Shown one piece after another: positions 31,819 to 39,189 of a DNA stretch of 39,189 nucleotides. Numbering within the stretch: the first letter of the stretch is position 1; each line of letters starts with the position of its first letter. The translations under genes were made by a program, and so were the position numbers. The DNA lies in NCBI GenBank assembly GCA_945904015.1, contig CAMDPK010000060.1, forward strand, positions 1 to 39,189. Direction: 5' to 3'. Origin of the DNA: Candidatus Kuenenia stuttgartensis (GTDB lineage Bacteria; Planctomycetota; Planctomycetia; Planctomycetales; Planctomycetaceae). A model generated the notes under the pieces. The model was given only the letters and a program-made list of their open reading frames with translations. It ran no database searches and was not told the origin of the DNA.

Positions 31819-32488
31819 CACTTCGTCGGTTGCAGTGTCTGTTCGTTCTTGGGGATGTCCCACTCCAAATCTTGAGGCTCGCGTTCACGTTCCACTGGCT
31901 CCACATTCCAGGCCGCGTTGCGGTCCATCCCAAGCAGAGATTTGTCGACAGCCCCCAAACTGCCCGCCCATAACAGACAGACATGTGCTGACGAGCCGCG
32001 TTCCAAACCGACACTTCCAAACCGACACTGAGATCCCGTGGTCTGACCGCGCGAGACATGATCCGGGTGATGAACTGGTTCTACGCTGGCCCTCTCTTTT
32101 TGCCAGCCCCGGACTGACGTTCGCCGGACGCCTCCAAAATCGCAGCATAACCAGCACATCAGCCGAGTGTTCGATGAGGTGACACCGCGATCACAGTTCC
32201 AGCGGACGCGGTCGATGCAAGCCGCAGATTCCGCACGACCGGCGAAATCACCCTCGACCTCCAAGCTCTGCAATCCGAAATGCGTGATGCCGTCACCAAA
32301 AGCGCGGATGAACCGTTTTGAACGCCGACTGACACGGCGCATTTGGCCAGCGGCAGGTCGTGCCACTCGGATTCGCGGCGGGCTGTGAGGCCGCGCTCGA
32401 GCTCGTCGAGTTGGTGATCGATCCCCAAGTGAAGCCGACATCCAGCGGATCGAGCAGAAGCTTCGTTGATCATTTCGATGCGAGTCAT
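31818..32488 (-). pseudogene. Frameshifted hypothetical gene upstream of the AAA+ ATPase
   Basis: ATG 32488, with AGGAGC 8 bases upstream, opens MTRIEMINEASARSAGCRLH, then LELDEL-like GIDHQLDELERGLTARRESE and WHDLPLAKCAVSVGVQNGSS. A frame change near 32315 leads into RFIRAFGDGITHFGLQSLEV, EGDFAGRAESAACIDRVRWN; another near 32180 into LIEHSADVLVMLRFWRRPAN, and another later into LEWDIPKNEQTLQPTK, ending 31818. Three frame changes in 670 bases indicate decay (or bad sequence). The original protein may have belonged with the AAA+ ATPase; I do not recognise the family. Confidence 0.5.
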
Positions 32489-32657
32489 GGGCTTGCTCCT
32501 GTCGCACACTCTGCCGCCAACCAATCCGCGAGACATTCATTCCTGAGAGAGTTTGATAGCATCCTGTCGTGTGCGCGATCGTTTCATGGCGACCGACTGG
32601 CTCGTCCAGGGACAGAAAATTAGACATCTCCAATCCCCGCATTCAAGAGCCGTGACG

Positions 32658-33824
32658 ATGACGACGGAAACCAATGCAGCGGCCCCTGTGCCACCCTGGC
32701 TGAATGCGATTGGTTCGCGTTACTTCTTGGATTGGTTGCAGCAGCAGCGGTGCAGTCTGGCGTTCACGACGTACCAGACCGGCAAGCTGTTTCTGGTCGG
32801 CCGCAAGTCCGCCAGCGGCGCGGGGGTGCCGACGAGCGAAGCGGACCAAGCGTTGTCGATCTTTGAGCGGACTTACAACCACTGCATGGGGATGTGCGCG
32901 TCGCCGGACGGGCGGACGATTTGGTTGAGTTCGCGGTATCAGATTTGGCGTTTGGAACAGGCTCCGGCGGACGTGGTTCCTTATCGGCCCGCCGAGGGAA
33001 CCGCGACCGACGGAGACGACACGCAGCAGCCACCGCAGTGGGTGGGGCGCGGTTACGATGTCGCCTACATCCCGCGCGTCGGTTACACGACCGGACACAT
33101 TGACGTGCATGACCTGGCGGTCGATGCCGACGGCCGCGTGGTGTTCGTCAACACGATGTTCGGTTGCCTGGCAACATTCAGCGAGCGGGCCAACTTCAAG
33201 CCGTTATGGCGTCCGCCGTTCTTGAGTGCTCTGGTTCCGGAAGATCGCTGTCACTTGAACGGTCTGGCGATGCGTGACGGTCGGCCGGCATTTGTGACGG
33301 TCGTCAGTCGCTCGGACGTCGCGGACGGTTGGCGCGATAAGCGGCACGACGGCGGTTGCGTGTTGGATGTCGCCTCGGGCGAAGCGGTCTGCACGGGCCT
33401 GTCGATGCCGCACTCGCCGCGCTGGTATCGCGACCGGCTGTGGGTGCTCAATTCCGGCACCGGCGAATTCGGGCAAGTCGATCTCGCGAGCGGTCGCTTC
33501 GAGCCGATCGCGTTTTGCCCTGGCTATCTGCGAGGCCTTTCGTTCCACGGCGACTACGCCATCGCGACGCTCTCGAAGCCGCGGCACCTGACGTTCCAAG
33601 GTCTGGCGCTGAACGATCGCCTGACCCAAAAGGGCGCGGAGCCGCAATGCGGTTTGCAGATCATCGACCTACGAAGCGGATCAATCTCCGAGTGGCTGCG
33701 GCTCGACGGCACGCTGGTCACGGAGTTGTATGACTCGGTCATCTTACCCGGCGTCCGACAGCCGATGGCCGTGGGCTTCAAGACCACGGAGATCGAACGC
33801 CTGATGCTCATTGAGGACGAATGA
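32658..33824 (+). CDS. TIGR03032 family protein
   Basis: A 388-residue protein from ATG 32658 (MTTETNAAAPVPPWLNAIGS). TIGR03032 features are clear: SLAFTTYQTGKLFLVG, YNHCMGMCASPDGRTIWLSS, DVHDLAVDADGRVVFVNTMF, CHLNGLAMRDGRPAFVTVVS, LSMPHSPRWYRDRLWVLNSG and TGEFGQVDL. The repeated short beta blades suggest a beta-propeller-like fold with no known enzyme activity. The gene is complete, but its last ~100 bases are repeated after the toxin-antitoxin module downstream (34722-34823). Confidence 0.92.
   Translation: MTTETNAAAPVPPWLNAIGSRYFLDWLQQQRCSLAFTTYQTGKLFLVGRKSASGAGVPTSEADQALSIFERTYNHCMGMCASPDGRTIWLSSRYQIWRLEQAPADVVPYRPAEGTATDGDDTQQPPQWVGRGYDVAYIPRVGYTTGHIDVHDLAVDADGRVVFVNTMFGCLATFSERANFKPLWRPPFLSALVPEDRCHLNGLAMRDGRPAFVTVVSRSDVADGWRDKRHDGGCVLDVASGEAVCTGLSMPHSPRWYRDRLWVLNSGTGEFGQVDLASGRFEPIAFCPGYLRGLSFHGDYAIATLSKPRHLTFQGLALNDRLTQKGAEPQCGLQIIDLRSGSISEWLRLDGTLVTELYDSVILPGVRQPMAVGFKTTEIERLMLIEDE
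33723..33824 (+). repeat. Direct repeat, copy 1 (3' end of the TIGR03032 gene)
   Basis: The last 102 bases of the gene, ending GAGGACGAATGA. The copy at 34722-34823 differs at about 6 positions by my count. Together they bracket the toxin-antitoxin pair at 33976-34709. Confidence 0.9.
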
Positions 33825-33975
33825 CTCCGGACAACTCTCCAACACTCGATATCGCCAAAATGAGAAAGAACTGGCTGTCTCACCGACTGGCGGATTCATC
33901 GAGATTCGGCGTGCGGAGAGATTTTCATTGGGGTATGTTACGCGGAGTGGTTCGTGGTGAATTCGAGGAGACGGA

Positions 33976-34236
33976 ATGATGACGATTACTTTGACGATGG
34001 CTCCAGAGACCCAGCGAAAGTTGGTTGAACGGGCGACTCGCGTCGGACAGGACATTGAAACGCTGGCCTGTGAGCTGATCGAACGCAGCTTGAACAGTGA
34101 GCCGACACTGGACGACATCTTGGCCCCTTTTCGCCGACAAGTGGCGGAGAGCGGCATGTCCGAATCCGAACTGACCGCTTTCTTTGAGGAAGCGCGAGAC
34201 GAGGTCTACCGCGACAAACAAGGGGCCGGTCGGTGA
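33976..34236 (+). CDS. Antitoxin of the PIN-type pair
   Basis: An 86-residue protein with GAGGAGACGG just upstream of the two tandem ATGs (33976/33979). The N-terminus MMTITLTMAPETQRKLVERA, with GQDIETLACELIERS, is a ribbon-helix-helix-like DNA-binding domain. The C-terminal part (DDILAPFRRQVAESGMSESE, LTAFFEEARDEVYRDKQ) is the toxin-masking tail. The stop overlaps the toxin GTG (34233-34236). Confidence 0.8.
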   Translation: MMTITLTMAPETQRKLVERATRVGQDIETLACELIERSLNSEPTLDDILAPFRRQVAESGMSESELTAFFEEARDEVYRDKQGAGR

Positions 34237-34709
34237 CGCACCGTGTGGTTTTTGATTGCATGGTGTTCTTGCAAGGCGCGGCCAATCCTGATGGACCAGC
34301 GGCGGCTTGTTTGCGACTCGCGGAGAAGGGGCACGTCGAGCTTTGCATCAGTTCCGAGATTCTGAGCGAGGTTCGCGATGTGTTGACTCGCCCCAAGATA
34401 CAGCACCGGTTCTCGGCACTGACCGAAGAGACGGTGTCTGCGTTTCTCACGCGGGTCAGTCGATTTGCCCTCGTGGTGAGTGACGTGCCACGAGTGATTT
34501 CGCTTCCGCGCGATTTCAAAGATGAGAAGTACCTGGACCTCACTGTGGCGACTGGTGCCGAGTGTCTCGTCAGCCGCGACAACGATCTTCTGGACTTGAT
34601 GGACGCACAACGTCCTGAAGGCCAAGCATTCCGTGCGACCTTTCCACAAATCACGATCCTCGATCCGGTCTCTTTCCTGCGTGCCTTTTCCAAACAGACT
34701 TCCGAATGA
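34233..34709 (+). CDS. PIN-domain toxin
   Basis: A 158-residue PIN protein of the 'putative toxin-antitoxin system toxin component, PIN family' type, GTG start. MTHRVVFDCMVFLQGAANPD carries the first Asp, CISSEILSEVRDVLTRPKIQ the second acidic position, and YLDLTVATGAECLVSRDNDL the final Asp pair. It would be an RNase held in check by the upstream protein. A shared sequence GAATGAC.CCGGACAAC follows this stop and the TIGR03032 stop. Confidence 0.82.
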   Translation: MTHRVVFDCMVFLQGAANPDGPAAACLRLAEKGHVELCISSEILSEVRDVLTRPKIQHRFSALTEETVSAFLTRVSRFALVVSDVPRVISLPRDFKDEKYLDLTVATGAECLVSRDNDLLDLMDAQRPEGQAFRATFPQITILDPVSFLRAFSKQTSE

Positions 34710-34721
34710 CCCCGGACAACC

Positions 34722-34823
34722 GAGCTGTCTGACTCGGTCGTCTTGTCCGGCGTCCGACAGCCGATGGCCGTGGGCTTCAAGACCACGGAGATCGAGCGCC
34801 TGATGCTCATTGAGGACGAATGA
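34722..34823 (+). repeat. Direct repeat, copy 2 (3' end of the TIGR03032 gene)
   Basis: Copy of 33723-33824, with about 6 differences, including GAGCGC for GAACGC. It is non-coding here, as there is no gene body upstream. It lies 12 bases after the toxin stop. Confidence 0.9.
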
Positions 34824-34939
34824 AAGCCCGCCCCCGATGCTCTCCCCAGACAACACCAAGAATGCCGCAGCAGCATCTCCCCGTTGGCCTTCCCGCCAGA
34901 TACACTGCTTTCCAGGTCACTCGTCACGAGGAGCAATTC

Positions 34940-35164
34940 ATGAGCACCGACCGCGCTGCCGAATCCACCGACATTCCTCCCGAAATCGACGACCTCTACG
35001 AAGGTGAGTGGATTGCTTGGGACACCATCACGCGTGAAGTTGTGGCGCACGATCGAGAACTCGGCCCCGTCGTTCGTGCCGCGAAAGAGGTGTTTGATTC
35101 CGGGCATCCGATTTACTACCACCACATCCTCTCGGCGGACACGATTATTGTGGGGGGACTGTGA
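34940..35164 (+). CDS. DUF5678-like protein preceding a retropepsin gene
   Basis: A 74-residue protein, ATG 34940 with GAGGAGC 6 bases upstream. Core: DDLYEGEWIAWDTITREVVA, HDRELGPVVRAAKEVFDSGH, PIYYHHI. The G-x-WIAWD-x-x-T-x-x-V-V-A-H pattern is that of DUF5678 proteins, a small beta-alpha fold of unknown role. It is followed 3 bases later by a retropepsin gene, the same order as at 21736/21476. Confidence 0.78.
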   Translation: MSTDRAAESTDIPPEIDDLYEGEWIAWDTITREVVAHDRELGPVVRAAKEVFDSGHPIYYHHILSADTIIVGGL

Positions 35165-35167
35165 CTC

Positions 35168-35581
35168 ATGCAGTTCCCCACAACTTTGCGACGTGGCAGC
35201 CATCGACCGTTGATCGCCGTCAAACTGCTGATCGACGATGGCCGTTACATTCTGATTGATGCGCTGATCGACACTGGAGCCGATGTCAGCCTGTTTCCAC
35301 AACACCTGGCGGAACAACTGGGCTTTGACTTGAGCAGTGAGCCGGATGGCATGGTGAGCGCGGCCGTCGGTGGCGAGTGCTCGTATCGGCTCCGCAACGT
35401 GACGCTGGAACTGCGTCGGCCTCCCGATGTCGTTCGCTGGAAGGCCAGCGTTGGCTTCGTGGACCGCACGATGTCCTATGCCATCCTCGGCACTCGCGGA
35501 TTCTTCGAGTTCTTCGACCTGAACTACTCCGCCCGCAGTCGCCGCGTTGAGATTGCCGCTTGCGATCCGCTACCGAACTGA
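35168..35581 (+). CDS. Retropepsin-like aspartic protease
   Basis: A 137-residue single-domain protease. The catalytic triad ALIDTGADVSLFPQHLAEQL is intact at residues ~36-50. Hydrophobic strands follow (RLRNVTLELRRPPDVVRWKA), and the late GTRGFFEFFDLNY is the conserved C-terminal motif. It would work as a dimer. The small DUF5678-like gene before it is probably its partner. The substrate is unknown. Confidence 0.85.
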   Translation: MQFPTTLRRGSHRPLIAVKLLIDDGRYILIDALIDTGADVSLFPQHLAEQLGFDLSSEPDGMVSAAVGGECSYRLRNVTLELRRPPDVVRWKASVGFVDRTMSYAILGTRGFFEFFDLNYSARSRRVEIAACDPLPN

Positions 35582-35614
35582 CCTCGAACACCCTCGTACT
35601 TCAATGGTGACCAA

Positions 35615-38600
35615 GTGCGCCTGACCAATTGGCTCCAGCGGGCTTTCGCTCGAACGACTTTCTCACGCCTCCGGGGAGCACGCGTTGTGGTGCGCCATCG
35701 TGAGCGTGCGTTGGCACACAGTCAGCGTTGGTTGGAGTGTTTGGAGACGAGGGCACTGCTCACGACCGTGTTGATCGACTACTCGTTGGACACGAACAAC
35801 TTCTTTGACACTCAGGACAAGAAGGATCTGCTGCAGACGGTTGCAGATTCCCTGGCCGGCCGGCTGGTTGACAATCTGCTGGCCATCACGCCCGGACCAT
35901 CAGGACTCGGTTTCGATAACACCTGGGACGCGATTTTCGATCACCCGGCCACAGGAGCCGATCACGGCATCACCGATCTCACGCTGTCGGGGGACACGAT
36001 CATCATCTATGCCGGTGGTCGCGACCTGGCGGGATCAACAGTTGGTCAGGGAGGGCCGGGGGGCTTCAGCACTTCCGGCACGACCGAATTCAACGACACG
36101 GTGGCTGCGCGAGGTCAGGCCGGTGCGCTGCTGGCGACGGAAACAGACTTCAGTCTCTGGGGCGGTGCGATCACGTTCGATACGGCCAACGACTGGCACT
36201 TCGGGTTGACGACGGATGACCTGGACTCAAACGAGACTGACTTCTTCTCGGTCGCTCAGCATGAGATCGGACATCTGCTGGGAATCGGCACGGCGGATTC
36301 GTGGCAGAATCAAGTCGTCGGCAGCAGCTTTACCGGAGCGGCATCCGTGGCAGCGTTCGGCGGCAATGTTCCGCTCTTCGGCGATTTGTCGCACTGGGCC
36401 GAAAACACAACGTCGAACGGTCAGACGGCGGCGATGAATGCCAGCCTACTGAACGGCACTCGCGCGCTGTTCACGGACCTGGACGTCGCCGCGCTGAGCG
36501 ACATCGGTTGGGAAGTCGCTCAGGTAGACTACGGCGATGCACCGGACAGCGGACTAGGCACCGGCAGCGGCAACTACGAGACGCTGAGCATGAGTGGCGG
36601 CCCCAGCCACACGATTGTGGCGGGGTTGTTCATGGGAGCCGCTGTCGATGGCGAGGCCGATGCCACTCAGAACACCACAGCGAATGGTGACGACCTCTCG
36701 ACGTTGCCGGATGACGAGGACGGTTTGATCGAGCCGGCTCAGGACTTGGTGCTGACCAGCGGATCGGCTCCGGTCGTGCGGGTGCGGGCGACGAACACGA
36801 CCGGCTCGGAGGCGACGCTTTACGGTTGGATCGACTTCAACCGGGATGGCGTGTTCGACAATGCCACCGAACGGACTTCGGTGACCGTCCCCACTGCGAC
36901 GACCAACGGCACCCTCACGCTGACGTTCCCGACGATTTCAACCAGCACGACGGCAGGGGCGACGTACGCGCGGTTCCGGTTGAGCACGGACGTGGCGGCT
37001 GCGAACTCGACCGGTGCGGCGGACGATGGCGAAGTGGAAGACTACGCCGCGACGATCACTCAACCCAGCATCGGCACCGCCGACAGTACGAAGGCCAAAA
37101 AGATTGCCAGCGGCACGAACGGCGGACCCACGCTCGCGAACGGTGATCTCTTCGGGCGTTCCGTGGCAGCGCTGGGTGATCTGGACGGCGACGGCGTCAC
37201 CGATCTGGCTGTCGGGGCCTATCGCGATGACACGGGCGACACGGATCGCGGGGTGGTCTATGTGCAATTCATGAACTCGAACGGCACGGTGAAGAGCCGC
37301 ATGAAAATTGCCAGCGACATGAACGGCGGCCCCACGCTTGAGAACTATGACTACTTCGGCATCTCCGTGGCCTCGCTGGGTGATCTGGATGGAGACGGCG
37401 TGACCGATCTGGCGGTCGGGGCCATCAACGATCGCTCGGCAGGTTCGTATCGCGGGGCGGTGCATGTGCTGTTGCTGAACGCGACGGGCACGGTCAAGAG
37501 CAGCGTGAAAATCGCCAGTGGCACGAACGGCGGCCCGACACTCGCGAACACGGATTTTTTCGGCAGTTCGGTGACATCGCTGGGTGACCTGGACGGAGAC
37601 GGCGTGACCGATCTGGCGGTCGGAGCGATCCGCGACGACACGGGAGCCGGTGGCAGCTCGAATGCGGAACGCGGGGCGGTGCATGTCTTGCTGTTGAACT
37701 CGACCGGCACGGTCAAGAGCAGCGTGAAAATTGCCAGCGGCCTGAACGGCGGTCCCACGCTCGCGGACGGTGACTTCTTCGGCAGTTCCGTGGCGTCGCT
37801 GGGTGACCTGGACGGAGATGGCGTGACCGATCTGGCCGTCGGGGCCAGATACGATGACACGACCGGCAGTGCGGGTTCGAATCGCGGAGCGGTGCATGTG
37901 CTGCTGCTGAACTCGACCGGCACGGTGAAAAGCAGCGTGAAGATTGCCAGCGGCCTGAACGGTGGCCCCACGCTCGCGAACGGTGACTCGTTCGGCGTTT
38001 CCCTGGCGTCACTGGGTGACCTGGACGGAGACGGTGTGACCGATCTGGCGGTCGGAGCCAGCCTCGCTGACACGCTCGGCGAGAATCGCGGAGCGGTGCA
38101 TCTGCTGCTGCTGAATTCGAACGGCACGGTGAAGAGCAGCGTGCCGCTGGCCAGCGGTACGAACGGTGGACCCACGCTCGCGAACAATGACACCTTCGGC
38201 GTTTCCGTGGCGTCGCTGGGTGACTTGGACGGAGACGGCGTGATCGAACTGGCCGTCGGAGCCTATGGCGATGACACGGGAGGTTCAGGCTCCATCGCGG
38301 ATCGCGGGGCGGTGCATGTGCTGTTCTTGAATCTCCCCGGCGACGTCGGTGACGCGCCGGATACTGGGGCGGGGACGGGGACCGGCAATTACCAAACACT
38401 GCTGGCCGACGGAGGTCCAAGTCATGTCATCACCACGACGCAGACCACGCTGTTCCTGGGTGCCCGAGTCGATGGCGAGGTCGGTGTTACTCCCAACAAA
38501 AAGGCGAATGGTGACGACATCACAACGTTGCCGGACGACGAGGACGGTTTGATCGAGCCGGCTCAGGACTTGGTGCTGACCGTCGGCACGGCCTCGGTCG

Positions 38601-39189
38601 TGCGGGTGCGCGCGACGAACATGACCGGCTCAACGGCGACGCTTTACGGCTGGATCGACGGCAACCGAGACGGCGTGTTCGACAACGCGACCGAGCGGAC
38701 CTCAGTGGCGGTCCCCACTGCGACGTCCAACGGCACATTCATACTGACGTTCCCAACGATCCCTCTCATCACGTCGGGGGGGACAACCTACGCTCGGTTC
38801 CGATTGAGCACAGACGTGGCGGCGGCGAACTCCACCGGTTTGGCGAAGGACGGCGAAGTGGAAGACTACGTCGCGACGATCACCCGACGCAGCGAAGGGG
38901 ACGTCGCGAGCTTTCAGAAGATTGCCAGCGGCACGCCGAACGGACCAGCGCTGGGAACCGGCGACTTGTTCGGCAGTTCCATCGCGGCGCTGGGAGACCT
39001 CGATGGCGACGGCGTGACTGATCTGGCGATTGGAACACCCAGCGACGACACAGGGAGTGCCGATCGCGGGTCGGTGTTTGTGATTTTCATGAATGCCGAT
39101 GGGACGGTGAAAGGCAACACCAAGATTGCCAGCGGCACGCCGAACGGACCAGCGCTGGGAACCGGCGACTTGTTCGGCAGTTCCATCGC
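35615..39189 (+). CDS. Giant secreted protein: metalloprotease-like domain and FG-GAP repeats (partial, open at right edge)
   Basis: A GTG start at 35615 is the only start available after the previous in-frame stop (35579). Residues 41-50 read ECLETRALLT, the planctomycete LExRxLLS/T secretion-type motif. Zinc-protease motif HEIGHLLGIG is at residues 216-225 (matrixin-like HExxHxxGxx). A DYGDAPDS...GEVEDY module follows (36528-37060), then six FG-GAP repeats (37081-38340) with Ca-binding DLDGDGVTDLAVGA, a second GDAPDT...GEVEDY module (38338-38890), and the seventh FG-GAP repeat, with an eighth starting at the edge (from 38918). FG-GAP domains form integrin-like propellers for adhesion. The gene is far longer than 1,190 codons. 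Confidence 0.9.
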   Translation, partial: MRLTNWLQRAFARTTFSRLRGARVVVRHRERALAHSQRWLECLETRALLTTVLIDYSLDTNNFFDTQDKKDLLQTVADSLAGRLVDNLLAITPGPSGLGFDNTWDAIFDHPATGADHGITDLTLSGDTIIIYAGGRDLAGSTVGQGGPGGFSTSGTTEFNDTVAARGQAGALLATETDFSLWGGAITFDTANDWHFGLTTDDLDSNETDFFSVAQHEIGHLLGIGTADSWQNQVVGSSFTGAASVAAFGGNVPLFGDLSHWAENTTSNGQTAAMNASLLNGTRALFTDLDVAALSDIGWEVAQVDYGDAPDSGLGTGSGNYETLSMSGGPSHTIVAGLFMGAAVDGEADATQNTTANGDDLSTLPDDEDGLIEPAQDLVLTSGSAPVVRVRATNTTGSEATLYGWIDFNRDGVFDNATERTSVTVPTATTNGTLTLTFPTISTSTTAGATYARFRLSTDVAAANSTGAADDGEVEDYAATITQPSIGTADSTKAKKIASGTNGGPTLANGDLFGRSVAALGDLDGDGVTDLAVGAYRDDTGDTDRGVVYVQFMNSNGTVKSRMKIASDMNGGPTLENYDYFGISVASLGDLDGDGVTDLAVGAINDRSAGSYRGAVHVLLLNATGTVKSSVKIASGTNGGPTLANTDFFGSSVTSLGDLDGDGVTDLAVGAIRDDTGAGGSSNAERGAVHVLLLNSTGTVKSSVKIASGLNGGPTLADGDFFGSSVASLGDLDGDGVTDLAVGARYDDTTGSAGSNRGAVHVLLLNSTGTVKSSVKIASGLNGGPTLANGDSFGVSLASLGDLDGDGVTDLAVGASLADTLGENRGAVHLLLLNSNGTVKSSVPLASGTNGGPTLANNDTFGVSVASLGDLDGDGVIELAVGAYGDDTGGSGSIADRGAVHVLFLNLPGDVGDAPDTGAGTGTGNYQTLLADGGPSHVITTTQTTLFLGARVDGEVGVTPNKKANGDDITTLPDDEDGLIEPAQDLVLTVGTASVVRVRATNMTGSTATLYGWIDGNRDGVFDNATERTSVAVPTATSNGTFILTFPTIPLITSGGTTYARFRLSTDVAAANSTGLAKDGEVEDYVATITRRSEGDVASFQKIASGTPNGPALGTGDLFGSSIAALGDLDGDGVTDLAIGTPSDDTGSADRGSVFVIFMNADGTVKGNTKIASGTPNGPALGTGDLFGSSI
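38918..39189 (+). repeat. FG-GAP coding repeat, period 204 bases
   Basis: 38918-38985 is identical by eye to 39122-39189 (AAGATTGCCAGCGGCACGCC and onward). The repeat unit is 68 codons. More copies may lie beyond the window. Confidence 0.85.

Noticed and set aside
33986..35317. Minus-strand 443-codon frame
   Set aside because: It spans the antitoxin, toxin and DUF5678-like genes in antisense; it has no protein-like pattern.
36938..37897. Minus-strand 319-codon frame with repeated HAVSVQVTQR phrases
   Set aside because: Mirror of the same FG-GAP coding repeats; no start signal and no known family.
37351..38193. Long minus-strand open frame (280 codons) rich in Ser/Pro/Arg
   Set aside because: It is antisense to the FG-GAP repeats. 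The plus frame has conserved Ca-binding motifs, while the minus frame only mirrors the repeat.

Overview
The window looks like accessory chromosomal DNA of a planctomycete (Planctomycetota). The evidence is a secreted giant with a CLETRALLT-type N-terminal motif (and a second, truncated RFEDRTLLSG N-terminus), plus DUF4058, TIGR03032, small-protein/retropepsin pairs and a cluster of planctomycete-type genes without textbook names. GC content is fairly high by eye and uniform. I see no rRNA gene, canonical tRNA or CRISPR array.

Layout. (1) 1-4353, plus strand: a tightly coupled operon with an OmpA-like C-terminus, a small protein/nucleotidyltransferase pair, an ABC permease, an ABC ATPase carrying a REP-like palindrome in its coding sequence, and two membrane/coiled-coil proteins. 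(2) 4310-6431: debris consisting of a multiply frameshifted gene, an IS1634-like transposase remnant with three in-frame stops, a GT41 glycosyltransferase fragment and a two-gene minus-strand unit. (3) 6874-17908: a plus-strand cassette with a sigma-70-like factor, tiny proteins behind paired leader hairpins, a protein that I argue is a divergent DnaN-type sliding clamp, a mini membrane protein and three or four conserved-looking unknowns. A DUF1444 gene, a VapBC pair and an IS66 fragment interrupt it. (4) 17909-25400: a graveyard of mobile and defence genes. It holds an IS630 fragment, a TacAT-like module with a beheaded toxin, an intact HigBA, pieces of IS66 with matching 13-bp ends, a retropepsin pair, a RAYT fragment, DUF4058, the 5' part of a group II intron cut by an IS66 end, and an HNH gene with a frameshift. 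(5) 25364-32488: small proteins, an agmatine-deiminase-like fragment, DNA polymerase IV (dinB), a McrB-like membrane-anchored AAA+ ATPase with a duplicated coiled coil, and decayed upstream genes. (6) 32658-39189: a TIGR03032 protein, a PIN-type toxin-antitoxin pair lying between two copies of the TIGR03032 gene's 3' end, a second DUF5678-like/retropepsin pair, and a giant secreted metalloprotease-like protein with FG-GAP repeats that runs off the right edge.

How it fits together. Apart from the transporter operon, dinB and TIGR03032, most of the DNA is selfish or defensive: four type II toxin-antitoxin loci, one nucleotidyltransferase pair and at least four transposon families, with repeated insertion into older insertions. 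The best candidates for something undescribed are the sigma factor/clamp-like cassette and the two homologous small-protein/retropepsin pairs. Frameshifts are numerous. I favour real decay, because neighbouring genes are intact and the IS1634 remnant decays by nonsense changes only, but assembly errors cannot be excluded from sequence alone.
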